Assembly (NCBI GenBank): GCA_004963905.1
Contig: SUGL01000010.1
Coordinates: 62,001-126,000 of the forward strand
From: Mesorhizobium sp.
GTDB lineage: Bacteria; Pseudomonadota; Alphaproteobacteria; Rhizobiales; Rhizobiaceae
Direction: 5' to 3'
DNA: 64,000 bases
Below are positions 34,782 through 42,632 of the stretch, piece by piece. A program made the position numbers and the translations under genes. The notes under the pieces were generated by a model. The model saw only the letters and a program-made list of their open reading frames with translations. It was not told the origin of the DNA and did not search any database. Position 1 is the stretch's first letter; each line of letters opens with the position of its first letter.

Positions 34782-36006
34782 TCTCGTGAAGCGCCTGTAC
34801 GGCTCCCAGCGATTCCAGGATGGCGCGGTCGAAGTTCTCTTCGGAAAAGCGTCCCGCATTCCTGGAGCAGGCCCGGGGCGCGATCGCATGGCTGTTCTGC
34901 TCGAACCGTTCGACTGCTTCCTTGAGATGATCGACGGTCTGCGCCTTGAACAGCACTCCCGTCGGCTCGGGCGATGAACCAAGGCGCCGCACGATATCGA
35001 CCGCCCCGCCCCGGCCGAAGGCGATCAGCGGCGTCCCGCAGGCCTGAGCCTCGGCCAGCGCTATGCCAAAATCCTCGCAGCCGGCGAAGACCATGGCCTT
35101 CGCCCGTGCCACGGTGTCCACGTAGTCCTGCCGGGGCAGGTAACCCGAGAAGGTGATGTTCGGGCCGGCAAGCGCCCGCAGGCCGGCCGACTGCTGCCCC
35201 TCGCCGACGATGACCAGCCGCCGCGACGGCATCTCGTTGAAGGCGCGGATGACGAGGTCCGTGCGCTTGTACGGGGCGAGAAAGGATGCGGAGACGTAAT
35301 AGTCGTCCTTGTCGTCCACGCATGGCAGTTCTCCGAGCGCAACGGGCGGGAAGACGACGCGCGCGTCGCGGCCGTATATGTGCTGGATACGGGAGCGGAC
35401 ATAGTTCGAGTTCGCCAGCATCAGGTCCGGGCCGTGCGCGGTCCTCGTGTCCCATGTCCTCAGACGATGAAGCATGTAGCGGTAGAGAAATCCCTTCGGA
35501 CCGAAGCCGAGCCGCCCTTGCTGGAGATAGGAGAACTGCTCGTCCCAGGCGTAGCGGACGGGGCTGTGCACATAGCACAGATGCGGCTGGTCCGGCCTGG
35601 TGATCACGCCGCGCGAGAATGCGGCCGAGGACGAGATCACCGCATCGTAGCCCGTCACGTCGAACTGCTCGATCAGGAAGGGGCAGAAGAAGAAAAGGGA
35701 CCGATAGAATTTCTGCACCATCGGGATGCGGTTGGCCGCGGAGGTGTGGAATTCCACGTCGCGGAAATATTGCTCCTTAACCTCGGCCGGCAGAAAATCG
35801 AAAAGCGTGAAGACCTCGGCATTGGGAAACTGCTTGCATATCTGCGCCAGGACCCGTTCGCCGCCGCGGAAATTCGGGCACCAGTCGTGAACGACCGCTA
35901 TCTTCGCGTATCTGTCGACCTGAAGCTCCGGCGCGGCCGGCAGATCCTCGATGGGCATCTCGAGCCTGGCCGCGACCGCCAAATCGGAAGAGCGTTCGTG
36001 GAGCAT
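34774..36006 (-). CDS. Family 4 glycosyltransferase
   Basis: 410 residues. ATG 36006 follows CAGGGGGACC and is preferred to 36099. The start of the fold is KIAVVHDWCPNFRGGERVLAQI, typical of WbaZ-like mannosyltransferases. CYVHSPVRYAWDEQFSYL follows, and the donor site is GCEDFGIALAEAQACGTPLI. Proteins of this group often transfer mannose from GDP-mannose, which fits the GDP-mannose genes at 42.6-46.5 kb. The donor is inferred. Confidence 0.87.
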   Translation of the reverse strand: MLHERSSDLAVAARLEMPIEDLPAAPELQVDRYAKIAVVHDWCPNFRGGERVLAQICKQFPNAEVFTLFDFLPAEVKEQYFRDVEFHTSAANRIPMVQKFYRSLFFFCPFLIEQFDVTGYDAVISSSAAFSRGVITRPDQPHLCYVHSPVRYAWDEQFSYLQQGRLGFGPKGFLYRYMLHRLRTWDTRTAHGPDLMLANSNYVRSRIQHIYGRDARVVFPPVALGELPCVDDKDDYYVSASFLAPYKRTDLVIRAFNEMPSRRLVIVGEGQQSAGLRALAGPNITFSGYLPRQDYVDTVARAKAMVFAGCEDFGIALAEAQACGTPLIAFGRGGAVDIVRRLGSSPEPTGVLFKAQTVDHLKEAVERFEQNSHAIAPRACSRNAGRFSEENFDRAILESLGAVQALHEIT

Positions 36007-36152
36007 GGGTCCCCCTGGCACCAGTAGACCCGGCAATCTCGGTTCCACGTCACGCTCCCGGCAAGTTGTCCGATCGGGTACCGGCTGCTTCGGGCGCATG
36101 CGTGCCTAGTACTTACGGCTGTGGCTCCGCGGCGGAAATACTCCGAAAGCCT

Positions 36153-36172
36153 GTGCCCAGGGGTAGGGCAAG
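36153..36172 (+). promoter_or_regulatory. Shared polysaccharide-locus motif, copy D
   Basis: GTGCCCAGGGGTAGGGCAAG, about 80 bp upstream of the glycosyltransferase at 36253. It is the most diverged of the four copies. Confidence 0.35.
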
Positions 36173-36252
36173 TCCGGTCCGTCTCCTTTTATGCATGCTG
36201 TTTCGCTCCTCTGGCCGGTCTAGCCTCTTGGAAACCGACATATGGATCGAGC

Positions 36253-37125
36253 ATGAGACTGGCAGTGATCATCCCGACCCTCGGCCGCAAGGAACAGGTG
36301 GCGCGCCTGCTCGCCTATCTGGGCGGCCAGACGAGGCTTCCGGACGAGGTCATATTGTCGGCACCCGACTCTACGCATGTCGAGTTGCCGGCAAGCTATC
36401 CGTTCCCCGTGTCGCCCGTTTTCGGACCGAAGGGGCTGGCCGCCCAGCGCAACACCGCCCTTGCCACGTCCTTGGCGCGCTTCGACGTCATCACCTTCTT
36501 CGACGACGATTTCGTTCCGTCGGCCAGCTACCTGGAGCAGGTCGAGAAGGCCTTCGAGGAACATGACAACTGGGCGGTGGTGATGGGCAATGTCGTGCGG
36601 GACGGGGCCAGCAATGCGGGCCTCACCTGGCAAGATGCCGAAGCCGCCCTGCGAGAGGCCAATGGCGAGGGAGCCGATGAACCATCCGTCGTCGACCATG
36701 TCGGCGCATACGGCTGCAACATGTCCCTGCGTTCCTCGCTTGTCGGCGACTTGCGCTTCGACGAGCGCCTCGTCCTCTACGGCTGGCAGGAAGACATCGA
36801 CTTCACCAGTCAGATGAGATCCAGGGGTCGAGTCGTTTGTGTGACTTCGATCAAAGGCGTCCATCTCGGCATCAAGACAGGGCGGGTGAGCGGGGAACGG
36901 TTCGGCTACTCCCAGGTCGCCAATCCGATCTACCTGATCAGGAAGGGCTCCGTTCCCGCCTCGTTCGCGCTTCCCCTGATGTTCAGGAACATCGCGGCCA
37001 ATCTCGCAAGGAGCCTGCGGCCCGAGCCTTATGTCGACCGCAGGGGCAGGCTGAGAGGCAATATGCTGGCGATCCTCCATGTTGCGATGGGGCGCATCGA
37101 ACCCGAATACATCCTGAAGATCTGA
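36253..37125 (+). CDS. Family 2 glycosyltransferase
   Basis: 290 residues from ATG 36253 (weak ribosome binding site). RLAVIIPTLGRKEQVARLL begins the GT2 fold; ITFFDDDFVPSASYL holds the metal-binding aspartates, and YGWQEDIDFTSQM the catalytic ED motif. The C-terminal part (LMFRNIAANLARSLRP) is amphipathic and may touch the membrane. It is followed after 14 bp by the export gene, so it leads that operon. Confidence 0.87.
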   Translation: MRLAVIIPTLGRKEQVARLLAYLGGQTRLPDEVILSAPDSTHVELPASYPFPVSPVFGPKGLAAQRNTALATSLARFDVITFFDDDFVPSASYLEQVEKAFEEHDNWAVVMGNVVRDGASNAGLTWQDAEAALREANGEGADEPSVVDHVGAYGCNMSLRSSLVGDLRFDERLVLYGWQEDIDFTSQMRSRGRVVCVTSIKGVHLGIKTGRVSGERFGYSQVANPIYLIRKGSVPASFALPLMFRNIAANLARSLRPEPYVDRRGRLRGNMLAILHVAMGRIEPEYILKI

Positions 37126-37139
37126 CGGTGGGCAAGACC

Positions 37140-38450
37140 ATGCGCAAATGGGTGGTGACGGCGGCGGCTTCATTGGCGGCAATGACCGCCTGGACCCTGC
37201 CGACGATGGCCGACGAGTATCTCCTCGGCCCGCAGGACAAAGTCAGGCTCAAGGTCTACGAATGGCGCGCATCGCGCGACGTGTTCTTCGAGTGGACCGC
37301 GCTCAACGACGACTTTACCGTCGGCGCCGACGGCACTCTCTTCTTGCCGTTCGTCGGCCAGATACGCGCACAGGGAACCGCGCCCGGCGACCTTGCCCGC
37401 GCGATCGGCGGCCGTCTGATGCAGCAGATGGGCCTCGGCCGGCCGCCGGATGTAGCCGTCGAGATCGCTCAGTACAGACCGTTCTACATCGTCGGCAACG
37501 TCGCGCAGCCCGGCGAGTTTCCCTATAGACCCGGTCTGACCGTATTGCAGGCGATGGGTATCGCCGGCGGCTTGCGGACACGCGACGAAGATATCCCGAG
37601 GCTCGAGCGTGAAGTTATCGCCGGGCAAGGCGAAGTGGATTTGCTGGCGCAGTCCAGCGTAAGCCTGCTTGCACGCAAGGCGCGGCTGGAGTCCGAACAG
37701 GCTGGCAGCGACGAGATCTCCTTCCCGCCGGAGCTGAACGTGAGGGCTTCGAACCCGACGGTCGCGACAGCGATGGAGCAGGAGCGCAAAATCTTCGCCG
37801 TCCGCAAAGATGCGATGACCACGCAACTCCGCTCGCTGAACGAACTGAAGGAATTTCTGGAAAAGGAACTGGATTCGCTCGGGCAGCAGATGACCTTCCA
37901 CGACAAGCAGATCGAACTCATCCAGAAGGAGCTCGCTGGCGTCTCCACCCTGGTGCAAAAAGGGCTGGCGGTCGCGCCGCGGGAACTATCGCTGGAAGGT
38001 ACGCTTGCCCAGATGCAGAGCGACAAACTGGTCGCCGAGACCTCGCTCCTGCGGGTCCGGCAGGAGATAAGCAAGACCGACATCGAGATCCTCAACCTCG
38101 GCAATCAACACGCAAACGAGATTGCAGGGGCCCTGCGCGAAACGCAGCAGCAACTCAACGAAATTACCAGCAAGGCCGACACCGCGGTCCAGCTGCTGCA
38201 CGAAACCGAGGTCACCGCCCCTGCTCTGCTCGCGCTGAGGGAGCGCTCCGAAAGGACCAAGCCCATCTTCAAGATCGTCAGGACGACGGCCAGCGGGTCC
38301 GAAGAGCGCTCGGCTGACGAAACGACGCTGATCGAGCCAGGCGATACCGTCAAGATCGAAATTCCCCGACCGCAGTCGGGCGTGGCGGCCCTCCCTGCGG
38401 CAGCGGGCGGCTTGCAGGCGGAGACGCTGCCCATCCAGGGCACCAACTGA
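37140..38450 (+). CDS. exoF: ExoF-like polysaccharide export protein (OPX family)
   Basis: 436 residues from ATG 37140 (GTG 37128 also possible). A signal peptide (1-24, ending TMADE) is followed by the Poly_export domain (YLLGPQDKVRLKVYEWRAS; DGTLFLPFVGQI) and an SLBB-like region (FYIVGNVAQPGEFPYRPGLTVLQA, about 118-141). Residues about 200-370 are a long coiled coil. This is the layout of ExoF of Sinorhizobium, the outer-membrane or periplasmic partner of the export machine. No lipobox is seen. Confidence 0.87.
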   Translation: MRKWVVTAAASLAAMTAWTLPTMADEYLLGPQDKVRLKVYEWRASRDVFFEWTALNDDFTVGADGTLFLPFVGQIRAQGTAPGDLARAIGGRLMQQMGLGRPPDVAVEIAQYRPFYIVGNVAQPGEFPYRPGLTVLQAMGIAGGLRTRDEDIPRLEREVIAGQGEVDLLAQSSVSLLARKARLESEQAGSDEISFPPELNVRASNPTVATAMEQERKIFAVRKDAMTTQLRSLNELKEFLEKELDSLGQQMTFHDKQIELIQKELAGVSTLVQKGLAVAPRELSLEGTLAQMQSDKLVAETSLLRVRQEISKTDIEILNLGNQHANEIAGALRETQQQLNEITSKADTAVQLLHETEVTAPALLALRERSERTKPIFKIVRTTASGSEERSADETTLIEPGDTVKIEIPRPQSGVAALPAAAGGLQAETLPIQGTN

Positions 38451-38860
38451 CACCCAGGAACGGTGTCGGCGAGCAGGCCGCCGTCCCTTGGCAGCTTGAT
38501 CGACCGTCACTGAAGCGCGTCGCGCTGAGACGGATTCACGCGGCGCTCTTTTAAGCCTTTGTATCAACGCATGTCGTTTTCCCAGAGCCGCCGCGCGCCT
38601 TGGGCGACATGCGTTGGTGCTCGCGGTCGTCGCCGTTGCAAAGCCAAGGGCGCCACAGCCCCGGAGCGAGCCGCCTCAGCCCGACACCACCAAAAAAGGT
38701 GCAGACAAGTACCCGATGCCAGGGGATCATCCGGCCTCGGCGCTTGCCATGTATTTTTAGGCCGCATATCTGTGCTTCGATCGCTTCTGCACCAAATGCA
38801 TGTTGATTCCTCCCAACTGCGGTCAATCGGTACCTGGGGGTACCACAATTGGAGACGTCG
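38451..38860. other. Intergenic region after exoF with a repeat
   Basis: 410 bp. It holds a diverged intergenic repeat (38511-38617) and a GGTACC-centred inverted repeat with GGTACCTGGGGGTACC near 38829-38844. I see no supported gene; the small open frames over it have unusual composition. Confidence 0.5.
38511..38617. repeat. Intergenic repeat, diverged copy 3
   Basis: Begins TGAAGCGCGTCGCG and ends with an ACGCATGTCG / CGACATGCG hairpin around a GCCGCCGCGCGCC loop. It shares the ends and order of the copies at 7189 and 13712, and the terminal hairpin resembles the element near 13519. Confidence 0.55.
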
Positions 38861-39097
38861 GTGCTGATGAGTGTAGTCGCCGTATTTGCGTCAGGCATTC
38901 TGATCGGACTGCGATTCAAGGCTCCTGCCTTGATCGCGGCGACCGCGCTGCTGATGATTGGGAGCTTTGCCTGGAATGGCCTTGGTCTGCCCGGCTACGT
39001 GACGGTTGCCAAATTCCTCATTCTGGCGTTCGCATTGGCCTGCGCCTATATCGTCGGGCTATCTCTGTCCGTGCACTGGAAACGGAACGAGGGCTGA
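38861..39097 (+). CDS. 78-residue membrane protein of the polysaccharide locus
   Basis: GTG 38861 has GGAG 6 bp upstream; ATG 38867 is an alternative. Two or three hydrophobic helices fill the protein (VVAVFASGILIGLRF; ALIAATALLMIGSF; FLILAFALACAYIVGL), with a basic end HWKRNEG. Small proteins like this occur in rhizobial exopolysaccharide loci. I do not recognise a characterised relative. It converges on exoY, leaving 16 bp between them. Confidence 0.6.
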   Translation: MLMSVVAVFASGILIGLRFKAPALIAATALLMIGSFAWNGLGLPGYVTVAKFLILAFALACAYIVGLSLSVHWKRNEG

Positions 39098-39113
39098 TTG
39101 CCCGGCTGCGGTT

Positions 39114-39914
39114 TCAGGACGCCCTGTCGAAACGCATCACCGCGAAAACGGTTCTGACCAGGATCGCGAGATCGAGCCAGATCGACCAGTTGCGCACATA
39201 CTGGCTGTCAAGCGCCACGCGGCTGGGGTAGTCCACGCTGCTTCTGCCGCTGACCTGCCACAGACCGGTAAGCCCCGGCCGCGCGCGAAGATACTCCCCG
39301 ACATGATCGCCGTAGCGCTTGAGTTCGTCGTTCACGATGGGCCTCGGACCCACGCAGCTCATATCGCCGCGGATGATGTTGAAGAGCTGGGGCAGTTCGT
39401 CGAGGCTCGATTTGCGGAGCATCCAGCCGAGCGGCGTCACGCGGGGATCGTCCCTGATCTTGTGCGTCTCCTCCCACTCGATGCCGGCATCGGGATTGGC
39501 TTCGAGATGTGCCTTGAGCACCTCTTCCGAATTCGTGACCATCGAACGGAACTTGTAGCACTTGAACGGCTTCCCGCCGAAGCCCACGCGGCTGTGCGAG
39601 AACACCGCCGGACCTCCCGCGGTCACCTTTATCAGCAGGACGACGACGATCATCACGGGCGCGGCAACGATGAGTGCCGAGGTGGCGATGACCAGATCCA
39701 TGATCCGCTTCAACAGACCTCCCAGGGGTGGGTTTGTCGTTCCAGCCCTGAGCGAGGGCGACAGGTCGGTCCAAACTGCCCCGGCATTGTTGGGATCGGG
39801 CGCGGAAACGACATGCACGACCGCCGGCCGGCTGTCGGTCTCCACGGGAAGAAATGGCTCAACCCAGATCAGAGGTCTCTGGCGAGACTGCTTCTCGAAG
39901 GCGTTTGTTGTCAT
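39114..39914 (-). CDS. exoY: ExoY-like initiating sugar-phosphate transferase
   Basis: 266 residues from ATG 39914. A single hydrophobic segment (about 72-95) precedes the bacterial sugar transferase domain: KCYKFRSMV, DPRVTPLGWMLRKSSLDELPQL, GDMSCVGPRPI and RPGLTGLWQVSGRSS are the classic ExoY/WbaP motifs. It transfers a hexose-1-phosphate from UDP-sugar to undecaprenyl phosphate and so starts each repeat unit. The protein lacks the N-terminal membrane domain of WbaP, as in ExoY. Confidence 0.93.
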   Translation of the reverse strand: MTTNAFEKQSRQRPLIWVEPFLPVETDSRPAVVHVVSAPDPNNAGAVWTDLSPSLRAGTTNPPLGGLLKRIMDLVIATSALIVAAPVMIVVVLLIKVTAGGPAVFSHSRVGFGGKPFKCYKFRSMVTNSEEVLKAHLEANPDAGIEWEETHKIRDDPRVTPLGWMLRKSSLDELPQLFNIIRGDMSCVGPRPIVNDELKRYGDHVGEYLRARPGLTGLWQVSGRSSVDYPSRVALDSQYVRNWSIWLDLAILVRTVFAVMRFDRAS

Positions 39915-40087
39915 AGGGCGGTCGCCAATTCGAACTTGCTCTCGTCACTCTTCCAAGACCAGTGCCGGCGAGCAAGGAAGGCAAAGGAGGTAGCGGGGTG
40001 CTCCGGGGCTATACCCTCTAATCCCAAGGAATGATCCCACTGCATGCTTTGCGGCCTCAACAGGAGGAAATATCGAGCGATCCGCTC

Positions 40088-41920
40088 TCATGCCTTGCGG
40101 TTCGCGGACGTCATCGCCCTGACTCTCGTCAGGAGCACGCCGAGGATGGGAGTCCGGCTTGTCTGCAGCGTTCTGGTGAGACCGCGCAGCGTTTCGAGGT
40201 GTGTCTTGCCCCACTCGGCGACCATGACGACGCCGTCCAGGATCGACCCGACCTTCAGCATGTCAGGCCCCGAGGCAAGCGTCGGCAAGTCCAGGATCAC
40301 GATATCGTAGGCGTAGGCCGCAAGGTCGCAGGCTGCCAGATCCGAGAGAAAGGCCTCCATGTTGTCCGGCACCAACAAGTTCTTGGTGTTGACCACCGAA
40401 CTGGGGAGCAAATCGAACGGTCGCCCCGGAGTGCTTATGATGTTGAGCCGGACCAGATCATGGCACGGCCTGTCGAGCCCGCGCAACGGGCCGAGCAGCC
40501 GCATCGTCAAGGTCGGCTGCCGGACGTCGGCATCGATGACCAGCGTCTTCAGGCCGGACATCGAATAAAGCGTGGCAAGGTTGCTGATGACCGAACTCTT
40601 CGCGCTGTCGTCGGATGCAGCGGTCAATCCAAGGAATTTTATCGGATGGTCGGTTTCCGCAAGGCTGATTTCGGTTCGCGCCTTCCGGAGGCTGTGGCTG
40701 TAGCGGGAGTGCGGACGTCTCAGCACTTCGTCGACGCGACCGGTCTCCCTTCCCTTGCCAATGTGCGGCAGCTCCCCGACGCATTCGATGCCCAGGTTGT
40801 CGCGGATAAGCCGCGGCGACTTTATGGTCCAGTCGAACGTATGCCTTACAAACGACAGGCCGATCCCGAGGATGAGCCCGGCAACCGCGGCGAACGCCAG
40901 GATGAGCTTCGGCCGGGGAGCGCTGGGAGAGAGCGGCTCCGTGGCGGCCGTGATCACCCTCGCATCGGCAACAGGGTATGATTGCTGGCTCACCGAATTG
41001 GTGTAGGCCTGCAGGAAGCTCTCATACATCTTCTGGTAGGTCTCGGCAGTCGTCTCGAGCTCCTCAAGGGTGGGCACGGCGTTCGCCGCGTCTTCTCCTT
41101 CGGTCCCGCCATTGACGCTGTAGTCGTGCCGGGAACGGAATTCCTGCGCCTTCGCCATGGCTTTGTTCATTTGGGTGCGCAGCTGCTCAAGCCGCATTTC
41201 GAGCCAGGCGCCGCCTTCCTTTGCCGCTTCCGCCTTGGTTTCAACCTGCTCGCGCACGAAGGCGTCGGCCGTCGCGTTGGCGATGTCGGCTGCGGCCTTG
41301 GGATCCAGGGCGGTGAAGGATATGCCTATGGCGTAGGAAACACCGACCCTGCGGACGTCGAGGCCGTCGTGAAAGATCGACATCGCGCGCCGGCCCTTTT
41401 CGTATTCGGTGAGCGTCGCAGGCGTTTCCGCAGCGTCCAAACCGAAATACTTCCGAAGCTTGCCGAAGAGCGCGCTATTCTGCAGTCCGAAAGCTTCGAC
41501 GACGATCGTTCCTATCTTTCTGAATCTGTCCCTCAGGGGCGGAGTCTGAGGTCGGTTGAACTTGGGGTCGTCGACGAGTTTCAACTGGTCGAGAACCATC
41601 GCTGCGATCTTTTCCGACTGCATCACCGCGATCTGGCTCTCCACTTGTGCGGTGTCCAGCGACAGGGTTACTTCGCCGCCGTCCTGGAGATGCTGCGGCA
41701 ATCTTGGCTCGATCAGGATCTGCGCCATGGCAGTGAACGCCGGGTCAGTGGTCGAATTGTAGAACGCGGCGACCAGGAATGCCGCGGCCAATGCCGCGAT
41801 GATCGTTGCGACATAGCGCTTGAAAAATCCGGTTATGTCGGAAAGACCGATGAACTCCTGACCGCCGGATGCCAGCTGATCCGCCGCCACCGGCCATCTC
41901 TGGGGGAACACACGGTCCAT
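40088..41920 (-). CDS. exoP: ExoP/Wzc-like chain-length protein with degenerate kinase-type domain
   Basis: 610 residues from ATG 41920. A Wzz domain (about 25-330) is flanked by membrane helices at about 37-55 and 340-360, and a coiled coil lies between. Residues about 400-600 are a BY-kinase-like domain. The Walker A prime (TLVIDADVRQPTL) and a Walker-B-like DIVILDLPTL are present. The Walker A position reads SDDSAKSSV instead of GEGKST: the lysine remains but the glycines are lost. The C-terminus lacks a tyrosine cluster. It probably acts as a co-polymerase that sets length, with reduced or no kinase activity. Confidence 0.87.
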   Translation of the reverse strand: MDRVFPQRWPVAADQLASGGQEFIGLSDITGFFKRYVATIIAALAAAFLVAAFYNSTTDPAFTAMAQILIEPRLPQHLQDGGEVTLSLDTAQVESQIAVMQSEKIAAMVLDQLKLVDDPKFNRPQTPPLRDRFRKIGTIVVEAFGLQNSALFGKLRKYFGLDAAETPATLTEYEKGRRAMSIFHDGLDVRRVGVSYAIGISFTALDPKAAADIANATADAFVREQVETKAEAAKEGGAWLEMRLEQLRTQMNKAMAKAQEFRSRHDYSVNGGTEGEDAANAVPTLEELETTAETYQKMYESFLQAYTNSVSQQSYPVADARVITAATEPLSPSAPRPKLILAFAAVAGLILGIGLSFVRHTFDWTIKSPRLIRDNLGIECVGELPHIGKGRETGRVDEVLRRPHSRYSHSLRKARTEISLAETDHPIKFLGLTAASDDSAKSSVISNLATLYSMSGLKTLVIDADVRQPTLTMRLLGPLRGLDRPCHDLVRLNIISTPGRPFDLLPSSVVNTKNLLVPDNMEAFLSDLAACDLAAYAYDIVILDLPTLASGPDMLKVGSILDGVVMVAEWGKTHLETLRGLTRTLQTSRTPILGVLLTRVRAMTSANRKA

Positions 41921-42094
41921 TCAATCCCTCCTGCGCGCGCATGCCGCAATTGCGCGCATGCGCCGTTCGGAAGCAGGCGATCCATGGTTTCCGGTTGGTA
42001 TTTTCATTGAAGACTGAGGCCCGCGATCCCAGACTGCCGCAAAAAGACTACCTCCAGCGTCCGGAAGGTAAACGCCGCCAATTGGCGTATGGGC

Positions 42095-42418
42095 TTACGC
42101 CCTATGGGAAGAGAGAAGGCGCGACAGCCCCGCTCTGGCGCTCTCCACAATTGAGACCTGATGTTCCAGCAGCACCTGTCGCCCACGATTTATCGCCAGA
42201 CCCCTGGTCAGGGCATCGACCTTCGCGGACAGGCGTTTGGCGTCCTCGCCGTTCTCCATCGCCTCCAAGGAGAACGCGGCGCATTGCTCCATCCTGTCTC
42301 CGGACTGGCGGAGTTGCGCGGACTCGCACTCGATTTCCGCTCGAATCCCTTCGAGAAGGCGAACCAGGCGCCCGAAACGCCTTTGGTCGATGGTCTCGTG
42401 CAACGCGATCAGCGGCAT
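42095..42418 (-). CDS. Hypothetical helical protein
   Basis: 107 residues from ATG 42418 (ATG 42460 is also in frame). The product is almost entirely helical and charged, with coiled-coil character (RRFGRLVRLLEGIRAEIECE; AKRLSAKVDALTRGLAI) and no membrane segment. It lies between exoP and the phosphomannomutase gene, reading in the same direction as exoP. No family was recognised. Composition is better than that of the overlapping plus-strand frames, so I accept it with caution. Confidence 0.45.
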   Translation of the reverse strand: MPLIALHETIDQRRFGRLVRLLEGIRAEIECESAQLRQSGDRMEQCAAFSLEAMENGEDAKRLSAKVDALTRGLAINRGRQVLLEHQVSIVESARAGLSRLLSSHRA

Positions 42419-42632
42419 TTTGCAGGCCACTCTTCGTGAGATCCGCGACAGGACGCGCACCCGTCAGGATAGGAATCCCCGAGGGCTGGACGAGATATCC
42501 TTTCGGCCGTTAGCCGGCATGCTCCTAACGGATGAGGGGGTGTGGACCGGTGAGCGGAGCTATCCGAATTCATGAAGCGGCTCGCGCCCGACCGCGTGCT
42601 AGGACTGGCCCGCAAATTGCGGAGCAGAAGCC

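Noticed and set aside
33522..34982. 486-residue minus-strand frame
   Set aside because: Antisense to a clear GT4 gene with intact catalytic motif.
38559..38867. 102-residue plus-strand open frame
   Set aside because: It overlaps the intergenic repeat and has shadow-like composition.
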